This document shows positions 37,201 to 48,027 of a stretch of DNA of 64,000 nt, in pieces. The notes beneath the pieces were generated by a model. The model had not been told where the DNA came from. It did no database searches and saw only the letters and a program-made list of their open reading frames with translations. Every line of letters begins with the position of its first letter. The first letter of the stretch is position 1. The translations under genes and the position numbers were made by a program. The DNA is from Porpolomopsis calyptriformis (lineage: Eukaryota > Basidiomycota > Agaricomycetes > Agaricales > Hygrophoraceae), in contig CATOCQ010000001.1 in assembly GCA_951640195.1 (NCBI GenBank), positions 1-64,000 of the forward strand. Direction: 5' to 3'.

Positions 37201-40200
37201 CTAACCTTATCGCTAAGCCATTCGAAGTCTCTCGCGAGTATGCCCAGCTAACCTACGACCAAACATCGTCTCCACGCCTTGACAAAGTTTTGGGGAGGTG
37301 GGACGAGGACGGCTGGGCTGACCCAGCGCAACGTCAAAAGTTGGCGTATATCATTCTTGTGGAACTCCTCGCATACCAATTTGCTTCCCCTGTTCGATGG
37401 ATCGAGACACAGGACCTGTTGTTCGCAGATTTCGCGTTCGAAAGGTTCATCGAGCTTGGCCCTTCTCCAACGTTGACCGGCATGGCTAAACGTACACTCA
37501 AGGCCAAATACGAGGCCCGAGATGATTCCACCGGCCGCTCTCGGTCGATTCTTTGTCATGCACAGAACGGGAAGGAAATATACTACCAATTCGAAGATGA
37601 GCCTGAAGCCGTTGTAGTAGTCGAAGAAGCTCCTCAAACTGCACCCCCGGCTCCCAGTACCGCTCCGGTTACAATTGCGTCGATTTCCGCTCCATCTGCT
37701 TCCGTCACCATGGTGGAGGATGTTCCTCTGAAATCCATTGAGATCTTGACCGTTGTCATTGCCCAAAAGCTCAAAAAAAAAGTAGATGAAGTACCCTTTC
37801 AAAGAGCATCAAAGACCTTGTAGGCGGGAAGTCCACACTACAAAACGAGATACTAGGCGACCTACAGTTGGAATTTGCGTCTGCCCCTGAGAAAGCCGAA
37901 GAAATGCCGCTCGAAGAACTGGCGTCCGCATTGGGGATGGGATTTTCCGGCACCCTTGGAAAACATTCCAACGCGTTGGTCTCTCGTATGATTGGTGGTA
38001 AGATGCCTGGCGGGTTTAATTCTTCTGCCATCAAGTCTTACCTTGCCAAGAGTTGGGGTCTGGGACCTTCGCGGTCAGACGGCATTTTGTTGCTTGGAAC
38101 CACCCTAGAACCTGCGAAGCGGCTTGGTTCAGAAGCTGAAGCCAAGACCTGGCTGGACGGCATCGTGGCGATATATGCTAAGAGGTCCGGGATTTCTCTG
38201 TCTCCAGGCAGTTCGGGAGGTGGAGCAGCTGGGGCAGCTGGAGGAGCCGTGATAAATAGTGAGGAGTTTTTGAAATTCCAGGCAGAGCAGGAACGGTTTG
38301 CAGCCCAGCACGTCGAACTCTATATGCGCTACCTCAAACGCGACTCACGCTCGGGTGAAATTGCATTTGATAAAGAAAAGGCACATTCGATCGCTCTTCA
38401 AGCCCGGTTAGACAGCATCGCGAAGGAGCACGGCGACACCTATATCGATGGTATCCAGCCAATCTTTGATCCACTCAAGGCACGGCGCTTTGATTCTTCC
38501 TGGAACTGGGCTCGACAAGATGCTCTGCTTATGTATTACAACGTTATTTTCGGACGACTCGCCACCGTAGATCGCGATATTACTGCGCGTGCCATTTCTC
38601 TCCTCAATCGTGCCGATCCGGACTTCCTTGTCTATATGCAATACAACATTGACCAATGTGACGTTACTCGAGGCGAAAACTACAAGTTGGCCAAAGAATT
38701 CGGGCAACAACTCCTCGATAACACTAAAGAGGTCATCGGAAGGCCACCGGTTTACAAGGATGGTTAGTCGCGCTTAGATATTGTCTACTTTTCTCTTCTA
38801 ACTGGTCCCTGAAGTTACCTTTCCCACCGCGCCTCGTACCGAAGTCACGGAAAAGGGCGATATTGTGTACTCGGAAGTCGTTCGCGAGAATGTCCGCAAG
38901 CTTGAAGCGTACGTAGAAGAAATGGCGAGTGGTGACACTGTCTCGGGAGCCGTAAATATCCAAAAGGTTCAGGACGATGTTCTTAAACTCTGGACGGTTG
39001 TAAAATCGCAACCTGGAATTAGCCAAGAGCAGAAGAATCGCATCAAGGCGCTTTATGAAGGGGTGGTTCGTTCTCTACGTAAAGGACCTGATCCTCGTAG
39101 CCGCGTTGGAACCCGAAGCCGGAGATCATCATCTCAATTCCTTCGCCCTCAAATTACAAGCGTTTCATTCGTATCGGCCGACAAGATTCCCTTGTTGCAC
39201 TTGAAACGCAGAGTCGGCACTAATTGGGAATATAGCAGCAACCTGACGAGTGTCTACTTGGATATCCTCCACGAAATTGCTACCTCAGGTACGACATTCA
39301 AGGACAAGAATGCTCTGTTAACTGGCGTCGGCAAGGGTTCTATCGGTGTCGAGATTTTGAAAGGGCTGCTCTCTGGCGGTGCACATGTTGTGGTCACCAC
39401 ATCCCGTTACAGTCGGGCCACTGTCGAGTATTACCAATCGATCTTCCAGAGCTTTGGAAGTCGCGGTTCCGCTTTGATTGTCGTCCCATTCAATCAGGGT
39501 TCTAAGCAAGACGTCGAAGCTCTAGTTGACTACATCTATGCTACGTTAGGGCTCGATCTCGACTATATTCTCCCATTCGCCGCTGTTCCTGAAAATGGAC
39601 GAGAGATTGATGGTGTCGACGACAAGTCTGAACTTGCCCATCGTATCATGTTGGTCAACCTCCTTCGAATTCTCGGCGCTGTCAAAAACAAGAAAGCCAG
39701 TCGAGATTTCGTCACACGGCCTACCCAAGTCATATTACCGCTTTCGCCCAACCATGGTCTTTTTGGGAATGATGGTCTCTACTCCGAGTCAAAAATTTCT
39801 CTCGAGACGCTGTTTAATCGCTGGAGCTCGGAAAGTTGGGGTGAGTACCTCTGCCTGGCGGGTGCTGTCATTGGGTGAGTGAATGTCGACGCTTTTGTCA
39901 TCATCTATCTAAATTTGCTCCCATTAGATGGACCCGTGGTACGGGCTTGATGAGCCCCGCCAATATTGTCGCACATGAGTTGGAAAGTTATGGCGTTCGC
40001 ACCTTCTCGGCGAAAGAAATGGCGTTCAATATTCTGGGTCTTATGCATCCGCTGCTATTCAGCATTACTCAAGTGGAGCCGATTTGGGCAGACCTCAACG
40101 GTGGAATGGCTCGGCTTCCGCACCTTGCAGATATCACAACCCGCATCCGTATCAACCTCAATAAGAAGAGCGAACTTCGCCGTGCTATCGCGAGAGATAG

Positions 40201-43140
40201 TTCCGCCGATTTTCAGGTTGTCAATGGCGTTGAGGCGGAAAGACTTTTGCAGACCGTAAACGTGGTCCCCCTGGCGAATTTCCGATTCGATTTCCCCGCT
40301 TTGGAGTCGGTCGACTCACTGAAAGATGTATCCCAGCTACGGGGTATGATTGATCTGGACAGAGTCATCGTTGTCACGGGCTTCGCTGAAGTCGGTCCTT
40401 GGGGTAGCTCCAGAACACGATGGGAGATGGAAGCAAGAGGTGAATTCACCATCGAAGGGTGTATTGAAATGGCGTGGATGATGGGCTACATAAAACACTT
40501 CGACGGTCGCCTAAAGGATGGGTCTTTGTATGTCGGCTGGGTTGACAGCAAAACCAACGAGCCAGTGGATGATAAGTATGTCAGAGGACGCTACGAAAAA
40601 GAAATCCTAAGTCATGCCGGAGTCCGCCTCATCGGTGAGTAAAGTATGCTGATTCCCCCTTCAAAAGCTTACGCTTGCATCCTAGAACCTGACCTTTTCC
40701 GAGGTTACAACCCCAAAAAGAAAATCTTCAACCAGGAGGTTGAGCTAATCCATGACTTGGAACCCATTGAAGTCGCGGAAGCCGAGGCCGAAAACTTCAA
40801 ATACCAACATGGTGACAAGTGCGATATCTGGGCTGGTGAAAGCGGCCAGTGGTTTGTGAAATTCAAGAAGGGTGCATGCATCTTCGTCCCAAAAGCTTTC
40901 AAGTTCAGCCGTACAGTGGCTGGTCAAGTCCCGACAGGTTGGCACGCTGGTCGATACGGCATTCCTGATGATATCATTGCTCAAACGGATCGAGCTACCC
41001 TGTGGGCTCTTGTCTGCACAGCGGAGGCTCTCAATATGTCCCGCATCACAGACCCATACGAACTATACAAGCACATGCATCCCTCGGAGGTCGGGACTTG
41101 CCTTGGAAGTGGCATGGGTGGAACTGAGAGTCTGGGAAAGATGTTCAAGGATCGCCGAGAAGAGAAGGAAGTGCAGAATGACATCCTTCAAGAGACGTGA
41201 GTCCTTTTTCCAGTACGGTCATCCCATTTCTCAGCGTCCCATTTTAGTTTCATTAATACCACGGCTGGCTGGGTGAACTTGTTATTAATGTCCTCGAGTG
41301 GCCCTGTTAAAGTCCCCGTGGGAGCCTGGTTCGTGTTTCCTCTCCGTGTAATTTCCCGCTGACGTGATCCCTCCCGCAGCGCAACGGCACTACAGCCCCT
41401 TGAGATCGCATGCGATACCCTCCTGTCCGGAAAAGCTAAAGTCATGATCGCTGGTGGCTTTGACGACATTTGCGAAGAGGGCTCTTACGAGTTCGCCAAC
41501 ATGAAGGCGACAAGCAGTGCAGAAACAGAGTTTGCGATGGGTCGGGAGCCTACGGAGATGTCCCGTCCAGCAACAACAACTCGTGCAGGGGTAAGACAAA
41601 TTTGACCATATCTGTTCTTCTGATATTCATGCGTTCAAACCGCTCAGTTCATGGAGGCACAAGGAACTGGGATACACATTGTCATGACTGCCAAAACTGC
41701 CCTGGCACTTGAAGCTCCGATTCGTGGCGTCATTGCATTCACTTCCACCTCGACGTAGGTATAAGCCGATTCGCACTGGTATAGAGACTGACACCACTAT
41801 TCAGTGATAAAGCAGGACGGTCTATTCCAGCCCCTGGTTGTGGGGTACTGACAATTGCTAGGGAGGTAGCATCGAAACACCCCCTACCGCTCCTCGACGT
41901 AGCCTACCGTTCTCGTCAAATCACGTTTAGACGCACTCAAATCTCTCAATGGCTTTCACACGAGCACTCACAACTTCGTGAGGAGCTCGAAGCATGTAAG
42001 AGCCGAGGAGAGCCTGTCGACGACGAATACTTCTCTTCACGGGTGGCCGATATCGAGAAGGAAGCCGACCGCCAAGAGGAAGATGTGTTAGCTATGTACG
42101 GCATGCTTGAAGGATCCGACCCACGAGTAGCACCGCTGCGTCGTGCGCTTGCTGTTTGGGGCTTAACCGCTGATGACATTGTCGTTCTGTCGATCCATGG
42201 AACCAGCACCGGTGCTAATGTGAGTTTATCCTCTTTCCGATGAATCGAGAGACTCACAGAAGCTACAGGAAGAAAACGAGACACACATCTGGAACGATAT
42301 TTTCACCTCCATTACTCGTACCCCTGGTAATGCCATCCCCATCATGGCGCAGAAGAGTTTACTGGGACACTCGAAAGGAGGATCAGCATCATGGCAATTG
42401 ATGGGTCTCTTGCAAACCGTTAGCTCCGGCATTATTCCTGGAAACCGCAATAGCGAGTGAGTAGGATCCGATCATGTACTTAAATACACCTTTCTGACTA
42501 TGCACAGCAACGTCGACGCTCACTTCCAAGCTCATCGCTTCCTAATGTTCCCTTCGAAATCTATTCACACCGACGGTATTCGCGCAGGAGTGATGGTATG
42601 AAACTCTTAGCTTATCCGAAAACCATCTCACCCTCGTGTTCCTAGTCCTCCTTTGGATTTGGTCAAGTTGGCGGCACGGCTTTGGTTGTTCACCCCCGAT
42701 ATTTGTTTGGTGTACTCGAACCTTCCGCATACGAGTCTTACAAAGCTAGAAATCGTATTCGCGCCCTTCAATCGTACCGGGCGATGAGCGAGATGATGAC
42801 TTCAAATTCGCTTGTGAAGATCAAGGAGGTTCCCCCGTACAGCGTTGACTTGGAACGCCGCGTTTTGTTGAACTCCATGGCGAGAGCGACTCTCAACCCG
42901 AAGACCGGTAGCTACGTGTTCCCCGAGAAAATGACGACAACCATAGAGATGGATACCGCCAACACAAAGGCGATCTCGGAAATATCACACGTCCTCACTG
43001 AAACTGGCACAGCAATAGGTGTCGGTACCGACCATGGTGCGCTTTCTATGATGCTCAAGCTTCCGAGACTGACGGCGGACTTGAATAGAGCTGATCTCAT
43101 CACAGCCTTCCTGAAACCTTTTTGGCATTATTGATGTTGT
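31234..43140 (+). pseudogene. Fused fatty acid synthase (FAS1-FAS2) pseudogene
   Basis: Domain order is that of the single-chain basidiomycete type I FAS: acetyltransferase (from 31,234), enoyl reductase (GKPPIMVAGMTP, 32,530), dehydratase (SGDFNPIHVNPYF, ~35,615), malonyl/palmitoyl transferase ([11 protein letters not shown], ~36,412), ACP (~37,680-37,900), ketoreductase (GVGKGSIGVEI, ~39,320), ketosynthase (GACATAL split by an intron at 41,334; SIHGTST; GHSKGGSA). About a dozen introns of ~50 nt are in place. Lesions: the first ~180 residues are missing; GHSQG is GHSRR at 31,498-31,512; Trp to TAG at 33,128-33,130; frame changes near 33,302, 34,243, 35,985 and 37,794; the phosphopantetheine transferase domain is lost after GVGTD (~43,030). 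It cannot make an active enzyme as it stands. Confidence 0.9.
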
Positions 43141-43189
43141 CGGACAGGGTCTTCCCTAGAAAACAAGATACAGCTAACCTCTTTGAGAA

Positions 43190-43450
43190 GACTTGCAGCC
43201 CATTGGCATATCTATCATGAGTATTGCTCCAAACTTCGTAATACTGCTCCTCCTGCCGTCCCATTCTTGGGTACGTTGCTAGCTCCCTTAACTAATTTCT
43301 TGACTGAGGTTATTGGCGCAAAGGACGTTACCTGACAGATCTCACCTTCTGTCGTGAGGGCAACCCTTCTTATAGAACGTCTCCTACGACTCCCAGCAAA
43401 AAGCTCCTTAACTTCAACAGGTATCATAAGTTGGCTTGAAGGTGCGGCAC
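43190..43450 (+). pseudogene. RasGEF (CDC25-family) fragment
   Basis: Two exons joined by a GT-AG intron of ~52 nt read RRLAAHWHIYHEYCSKLRN, TAPPAVPFLG, RYLTDLTFCREGNPS and SKKLLNFNRYHK. The PPAVPFLGxYLTDLTF..GNP pattern is the core of the catalytic RasGEF domain of Cdc25/Sos-type Ras activators. Only ~80 residues are present; neither the upstream SH3/N region nor the end of the domain is seen. It follows the broken end of the FAS relic by less than 100 bp. Confidence 0.7.
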
Positions 43451-44307
43451 ACCAGATACGAAATTTCGATGAGTTGATATTAAATTTTAGTTTCATTCCA
43501 CTGATTTACAGGTTGTTAATGGCGTTGAGGATGTGATACCTTCAATGAGATGATGCCATTGGCACCCTCATGACTTGCATGCTAGGTAAGACTTTGTTTT
43601 ATTGGTTAATTGGCATAGTGGCGGGACTAGCTGGTTTCACCCGTGCGAAGGGGCTCATCAGTGGGCTTAACCGCTTGCCCATACCAGCCCTTATGGCTAT
43701 ACTGTGTACCCAACTTAGATTGCTGAGGGGGAGTCCAGCATCAGGTCATGAATGACCCAACAACCATGAACGGTCCACTCAAACCGACCATGAACGGAAG
43801 GTAGAGGTCTTTGACCCCGAACAGGTGGGTAGTCAAGGGGGGTGCAGACTGAATGGTGAAGTGCGCCCTACTTCCTCTACATTCACATTGGACCATGATG
43901 GCCGACTGCCTGCCTTTCATGAGCGAAAGGACTTGTCCACGATAGCCTTTAGTTATCGAACCCACACACTTACTAGCAGTCGGCCGTCTCCGGAGATAAG
44001 GCCGAAAGTAGATAGTGCTATGTCTTGGGTTCGAACCCAAGAGTGAATATTTACATATGAACAGGCTAGTTGTCATTTACATCAATCTCTTCACCACTAC
44101 TGTAACAGATATGTTACATACAGCCACCATGCCGTGTTTGTACGTATTTGTACCAGATACCTTAAGTACTGGTTATACTTAGGTAAACAATAAGTTTACA
44201 TCCCACTCCCGCTTATACCAGATTGCCCCAATACATTGGTTCTGTGCATATCCTGGTATTGAGCAAAGTGTGATAACTTATCCCCAATCCTTACACTTTT
44301 TTGCACA
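43451..44307. other. Non-coding stretch before inverted terminus
   Basis: No gene supported. A perfect palindrome CTTGGGTTCGAACCCAAG is near 44,024-44,041; see rejected items for why it is not called a tRNA. Confidence 0.4.
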
Positions 44308-44630
44308 TCAGGGACCCATTATCAACAAAATGACCAAAATGCTGGCACAAAATTAATTCAAAATTCTTTGGGGGATTATTAGGGCATCCCAATACAATCA
44401 GTTTTTAATTTACTAACCCATAAATTAAAAAAATCGGTAGTCCCATTCTTGAGATATATGTAAAATACTCTATTTATACCATTATGCAGCCCAGCTATTG
44501 TATTGCACTCTATAAATCGCAATTTCATATCCATTCGATAGGCACAGTGAACTAATGGTGAGCCCACCAAAAATTCCGATTTTTAGAGCATTTGGTATGT
44601 CGTGGTGGAAGATGGTAAGGTTTTAGGAGG
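44308..44630 (-). mobile_element. Terminal segment of repeat-array element, right copy
   Basis: Starting TCAGGGACCCATTATC at 44,308, this is the reverse complement of 18,951-19,266. The same GGGATTATTAGGGCATCCC-type block and AT-rich spacer are present, with small indels. Flanking sequence to the left is unrelated to the left copy's flank. Confidence 0.75.
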
Positions 44631-45680
44631 AAGTATAAGTATAAGTAGCTATAGACTGCTCTAAAAATCAGGGTTTTATATTCAATCGATAGCCCCAGTG
44701 TCATAGAGGTGGGGAATACAACAATCCCGATTTATGGACCATTTGGGGTACCGCAATCAGTTATATAAGGGGTATGGGGGGATATCTCCAACTTATCACA
44801 GAGGTCCTTAAAAATCAGGATTTCATGTTCAATCGATAGCGCTAGTGTCACAGATACTGGGAATACAAAAATCCTGATTTATAGACCATTTGGGGTACCG
44901 CAATAAGCTATATAAGGGGTATGGAGGGGTATATCTCCAACTTATCACAGAGGTCTTTAAAAATCGGGATTTCATGTTCAATCGATAGCAGTAGTGTCAT
45001 AGAGGCTCGGAATAACAAAATCCTGATTTATAGGCAGAATAAGGTACTGCAATAAGCCATATAAGGGGTATGGGGGGTATATCTCCAACTTATCACAGAG
45101 CTCTTTAAAAATCTGGGTTTTATATTCAATCAATAGCCCCAGTGTCATAGAGGTGGGGAATACAAAATTCCTGAGTTACGGACTATTTGGGGTACTGCAA
45201 TCAGTTATATAAGGGGTATGGGAGGGGTATATCTCCAACTTATTACAGACATCTTTAAACATTACAATTTCATGTTCAATCAATAGCACCAGTGTCGTAG
45301 ATGCTTGGAATAACAATATATGGATAGAATAAGGTACTCCAATAAGTTATATAAAGGGTATGAGGGACTATATCTCCAACTTATCACAGACCTCTTTAAA
45401 CATCACAATTTCATGTTCAATCAATAGCACCAGTGTGATAGATGCTTGGAATAACAATATATGGACAGAATAAGGCACTGCAATAAGCTATATAAGGGGT
45501 ATGGGGGAGTATATCTCCAACTTATCACAGACCTCTTTAAACATCACAATTTTATGTTCAAACAATAGCACCAGTGTTATAGATGCTCGGAATGACAATA
45601 TATGGACAGAATGAGGCACAGCAATAAACTATATAAGGGGTATGGGGGGGTATATCTCTAACTTATCACAGAGCTCTTTA
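44631..45680 (-). repeat. Inverted copy of 145-bp tandem array (~7 units)
   Basis: Blocks reading CCAACTTATCAC occur near 44,790, 44,940, 45,089, 45,238, 45,382, 45,522 and 45,661. Unit-specific variants appear in the same order as in the left array: for example the distal unit has TATATCTCTAAC at 45,650, matching the unique GTTAGAGATATA at ~17,921. So this is a collinear inverted duplicate of left 17,890-19,266, not an independent array. It is cut at 45,679 by the TA-flanked element. Confidence 0.85.
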
Positions 45681-45990
45681 CAGCTGTTTGCACATGGCTT
45701 GACACACTTTTCCGCGGATTTGAAAAAAGAAAAGAGTCGACTCAGTGCTGTTATGACTGATTATTAATCATTTAAATACAACTGTTAGGCTGTTGTACCA
45801 AGATCAGGCTTAATGGCAACCTCAAGCTTGTCGGAAGACGATTCAATGTCACCAGGATCAAGCACACTGTTGGGTGGTACCATTAAGGTGATGAGCAATG
45901 TTAAGAGTTACAGTAAGAGATTGTACAAGTTATGGCTGGTCGACTTTTCTTAAATCTCCGGACAAGTGTCAAGCCATGTGCAAACGGCTG
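45681..45990 (+). mobile_element. 310-bp non-autonomous Tc1/mariner derivative
   Basis: Ends CAGCTGTTTGCACATGG / CCATGTGCAAACGGCTG are terminal inverted repeats flanked by TA on both sides (45,679-45,680 and 45,991-45,992). The left ~110 bp match the left end of the full element at 48,649, and the right ~200 bp match its right end, including the start of its minus-strand gene (GGATCAAGCACACT). It is therefore an internal-deletion derivative. Confidence 0.9.
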
Positions 45991-46219
45991 TAATCCTAAT
46001 CTACCTGTAGTTAAATGGAATCGGATCATCTATTTACTCGGCTCGACTGGCCTGGGTCTCTTTCGTCTGACTACCAGAGTCTACTGCTGGTTACCTGAGT
46101 TGAGCTCACGCCACGTTGAGTCAACCAAGTTGAACGGTGTTGTTACTACCCGCCTCTGAAACACAGTGACTGGCACTTCGTAGAGAGTTTGTTGAACTCT
46201 ATTTCGGGGACCGCCTTGT
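45991..46219 (+). repeat. Repeat shared with 58,889-59,118
   Basis: About 230 bp directly right of the 310-bp element (TACCTGTAGTTAAATGG to GGGGACCGCC) are repeated right of the second 310-bp element at 58,889-59,118. Left flanks of the two differ. The small element plus this flank moved or was duplicated as one unit. Just after it are three copies of GTGACAGTCAC (46,212-46,280). Confidence 0.8.
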
Positions 46220-46635
46220 GACAGTCACCTCACATGGGTGTGACAGTCACTCAACTGGTCGGGTGACAGTCACTCAACTCACGTGGGTGTGACTCCATAT
46301 TAGAACCAGTCAACTGCTTCCTGCACAGCGTATTTCTCGAAAATATGACAAGGGCAAATATGGGCAGATTTGTGTAAATTCTGAGACATGACCACAATTT
46401 GATGAGAACTTGCTGCATCAGGAATACAGTATAACTGGAGCACATTCCCGTCAATACAAAATATGACGAGAAGAATATATCCCAGCTGAGGGAGTAAGCA
46501 TTTTCTGGCATGCGTAACCTCATTAATGGACGCGCCCATAGTAACGCGTATACCAGGTATTGCCCTTGGAATACCTCTCGGTGCTGACTGGTCATGCCTA
46601 CCGATATCCCACACTGATACGAACCAAAATATACC

Positions 46636-46880
46636 TTAGATGCACCAGATTGGTGAACTTCCTTGTTTGACGGTGGTGACACTAGTACATGATTGGATGA
46701 GCATCAGTTCTCCGTAGATATTGGTCCGTGCACCCGTACATAAATACTCATCGTTACCTTGTACTTCCTCACGTGTTTGCCTCATGAGCTCAACGAGGTC
46801 CAAGCCGTTCCAACATATGATACCATATTCCTTTTGTTCTTTCACAATGTTGATAGTTTCCGCAAGGAGTGCCATCCGAT
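46636..46880 (-). pseudogene. Coding fragment repeated at 52,165
   Basis: The minus strand reads IVKEQKEYGIICWNGLDL, VELMRQTREEVQGNDEYL and ARTNIYGELMLIQ. A close copy (LVRQTREEVQGNDEYL, WTNIYGALTLIQ) is on the plus strand at 52,165-52,275. No surrounding exons are convincing. A helix-rich fragment of an unidentified, probably mobile gene. The minus frame to 46,251 may belong to the same relic. Confidence 0.4.
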
Positions 46881-47399
46881 ATCATTGAACAGCGTAAATT
46901 ACAAGATATGTCTACCAGGACCCGAGGTCAAGGTCTTAACTGATGAGATCTCCTCCAAGCGTCGCAGGAGTGGTTGACGGTGTAGGCCCATTCCAGGCCT
47001 CTCTAGAATGACAGTGTGAAGATCTACAGCCTGTGTAAGCCTGTTAAGCCTCCACCGAGACCAGAAATCATAATAATGATTCTCGTTAATCCAGCAGGGT
47101 ATCCCTTACATGCAGATCACCGAGTCACATATATATGGTTGCACTCCTAAGCAACTACCAACATATACGTCATTTTCCTGATGTAATGTGAGGAGGGAGT
47201 GCTGTACCACCGAAAGGATTCATGCCTCGACGGGCACGGCGGGCAGCACGTTGAGCGAAAAGTAGTACACGGTTGTTCGTATTGCCATTCGAGTCTTCCA
47301 GATTTGTCACTGCCAGGACTGCCGGAAGCGTCGCACGCACGCCAAATAAGAATTGATTGTCAGTCAGGCTACAAGTATGGGAGTACGCATAATAACTAT
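46881..47399. other. No supported gene
   Basis: Short frames only. The minus strand may contain the decayed C-terminus of the DUF6698-like relic that follows (a basic RRARRGMN stretch near 47,215). Confidence 0.35.
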
Positions 47400-47760
47400 T
47401 TATCCCACCAGGTCAAGGTATCTGTGGCCCATTCTTGATTGTCCAAGTCTAATGACACTGGATCTGGTTCGAAAAGTTGTAATATTGCATGATGGAAACA
47501 TACCAGATCAAAATTGCCGCCGTTAAGTCCCCACACTTCAATGGTACTCAGAAGGAAGCAAGCCTGTGATTAATCTGTGTTATTCTCGTCGAGTCTCAGT
47601 TACCAAAATGGACCTGCACTGCCGTATAAGCATTGGTGTCTGGGGTAACTTTCGTCATGTTATGCAACTTGGCGTTTCCAGAGGGTGTCGCATTTGATCC
47701 TGGTACATCCTTGAGTGTGGAAGATGGTGGGGTAAAAATGTGTCTGACTTTACTTTACAG
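47400..47760 (-). pseudogene. DUF6698-like relic (second copy)
   Basis: Exons read on the minus strand: AKLHNMTKVTPDTNAYTAVQ, then ACFLLSTIEVWGLNGGNFDL, then LFEPDPVSLDLDNQEWATDT and LTWWDK. They align piece by piece with the gene at 21,034-22,563 (NNMERVTPRSIAYAAVQ, DDGKFD, FELNPEDEW, IKWWNK), with introns at the same places. The upstream exons are not recognisable, so it is probably incomplete. It runs head-to-head with the oxygenase gene starting near 48,028. Confidence 0.55.
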
Positions 47761-48027
47761 GCCACAGACATGAGGCGATATAGCACCAGGGGTGGGGCCA
47801 CGCCATTTCCAGGCAAAAAGTTTAATCCAGTCCCAGCACCACAGGGCCAGCAAACTCCCCACTTTGCGCATGGACAATCTTTACAAAAATCAATTGCCAA
47901 GGAAGCGTCTTTTTTTTGAAAACGGGCGGCATGGTTAAAAGATTTTTTAGACCAACCTGAGAGTGAGTAGTCATAATGTATCCATTTCACTATTCTTATA
48001 TGACTAGATACCATTGTATGCAAAGGA

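Noticed and set aside
31234..43140. Functional fatty acid synthase
   Set aside because: Missing both ends, active-site change, nonsense codon and several frame changes; kept as pseudogene.
43990..44045. tRNA gene or tRNA-derived SINE, from GGTTCGAACCC
   Set aside because: The motif lies in a perfect palindrome and does not give a 5-bp stem with a 7-nt T loop. No A box, anticodon arm or acceptor stem could be placed at the right distances.
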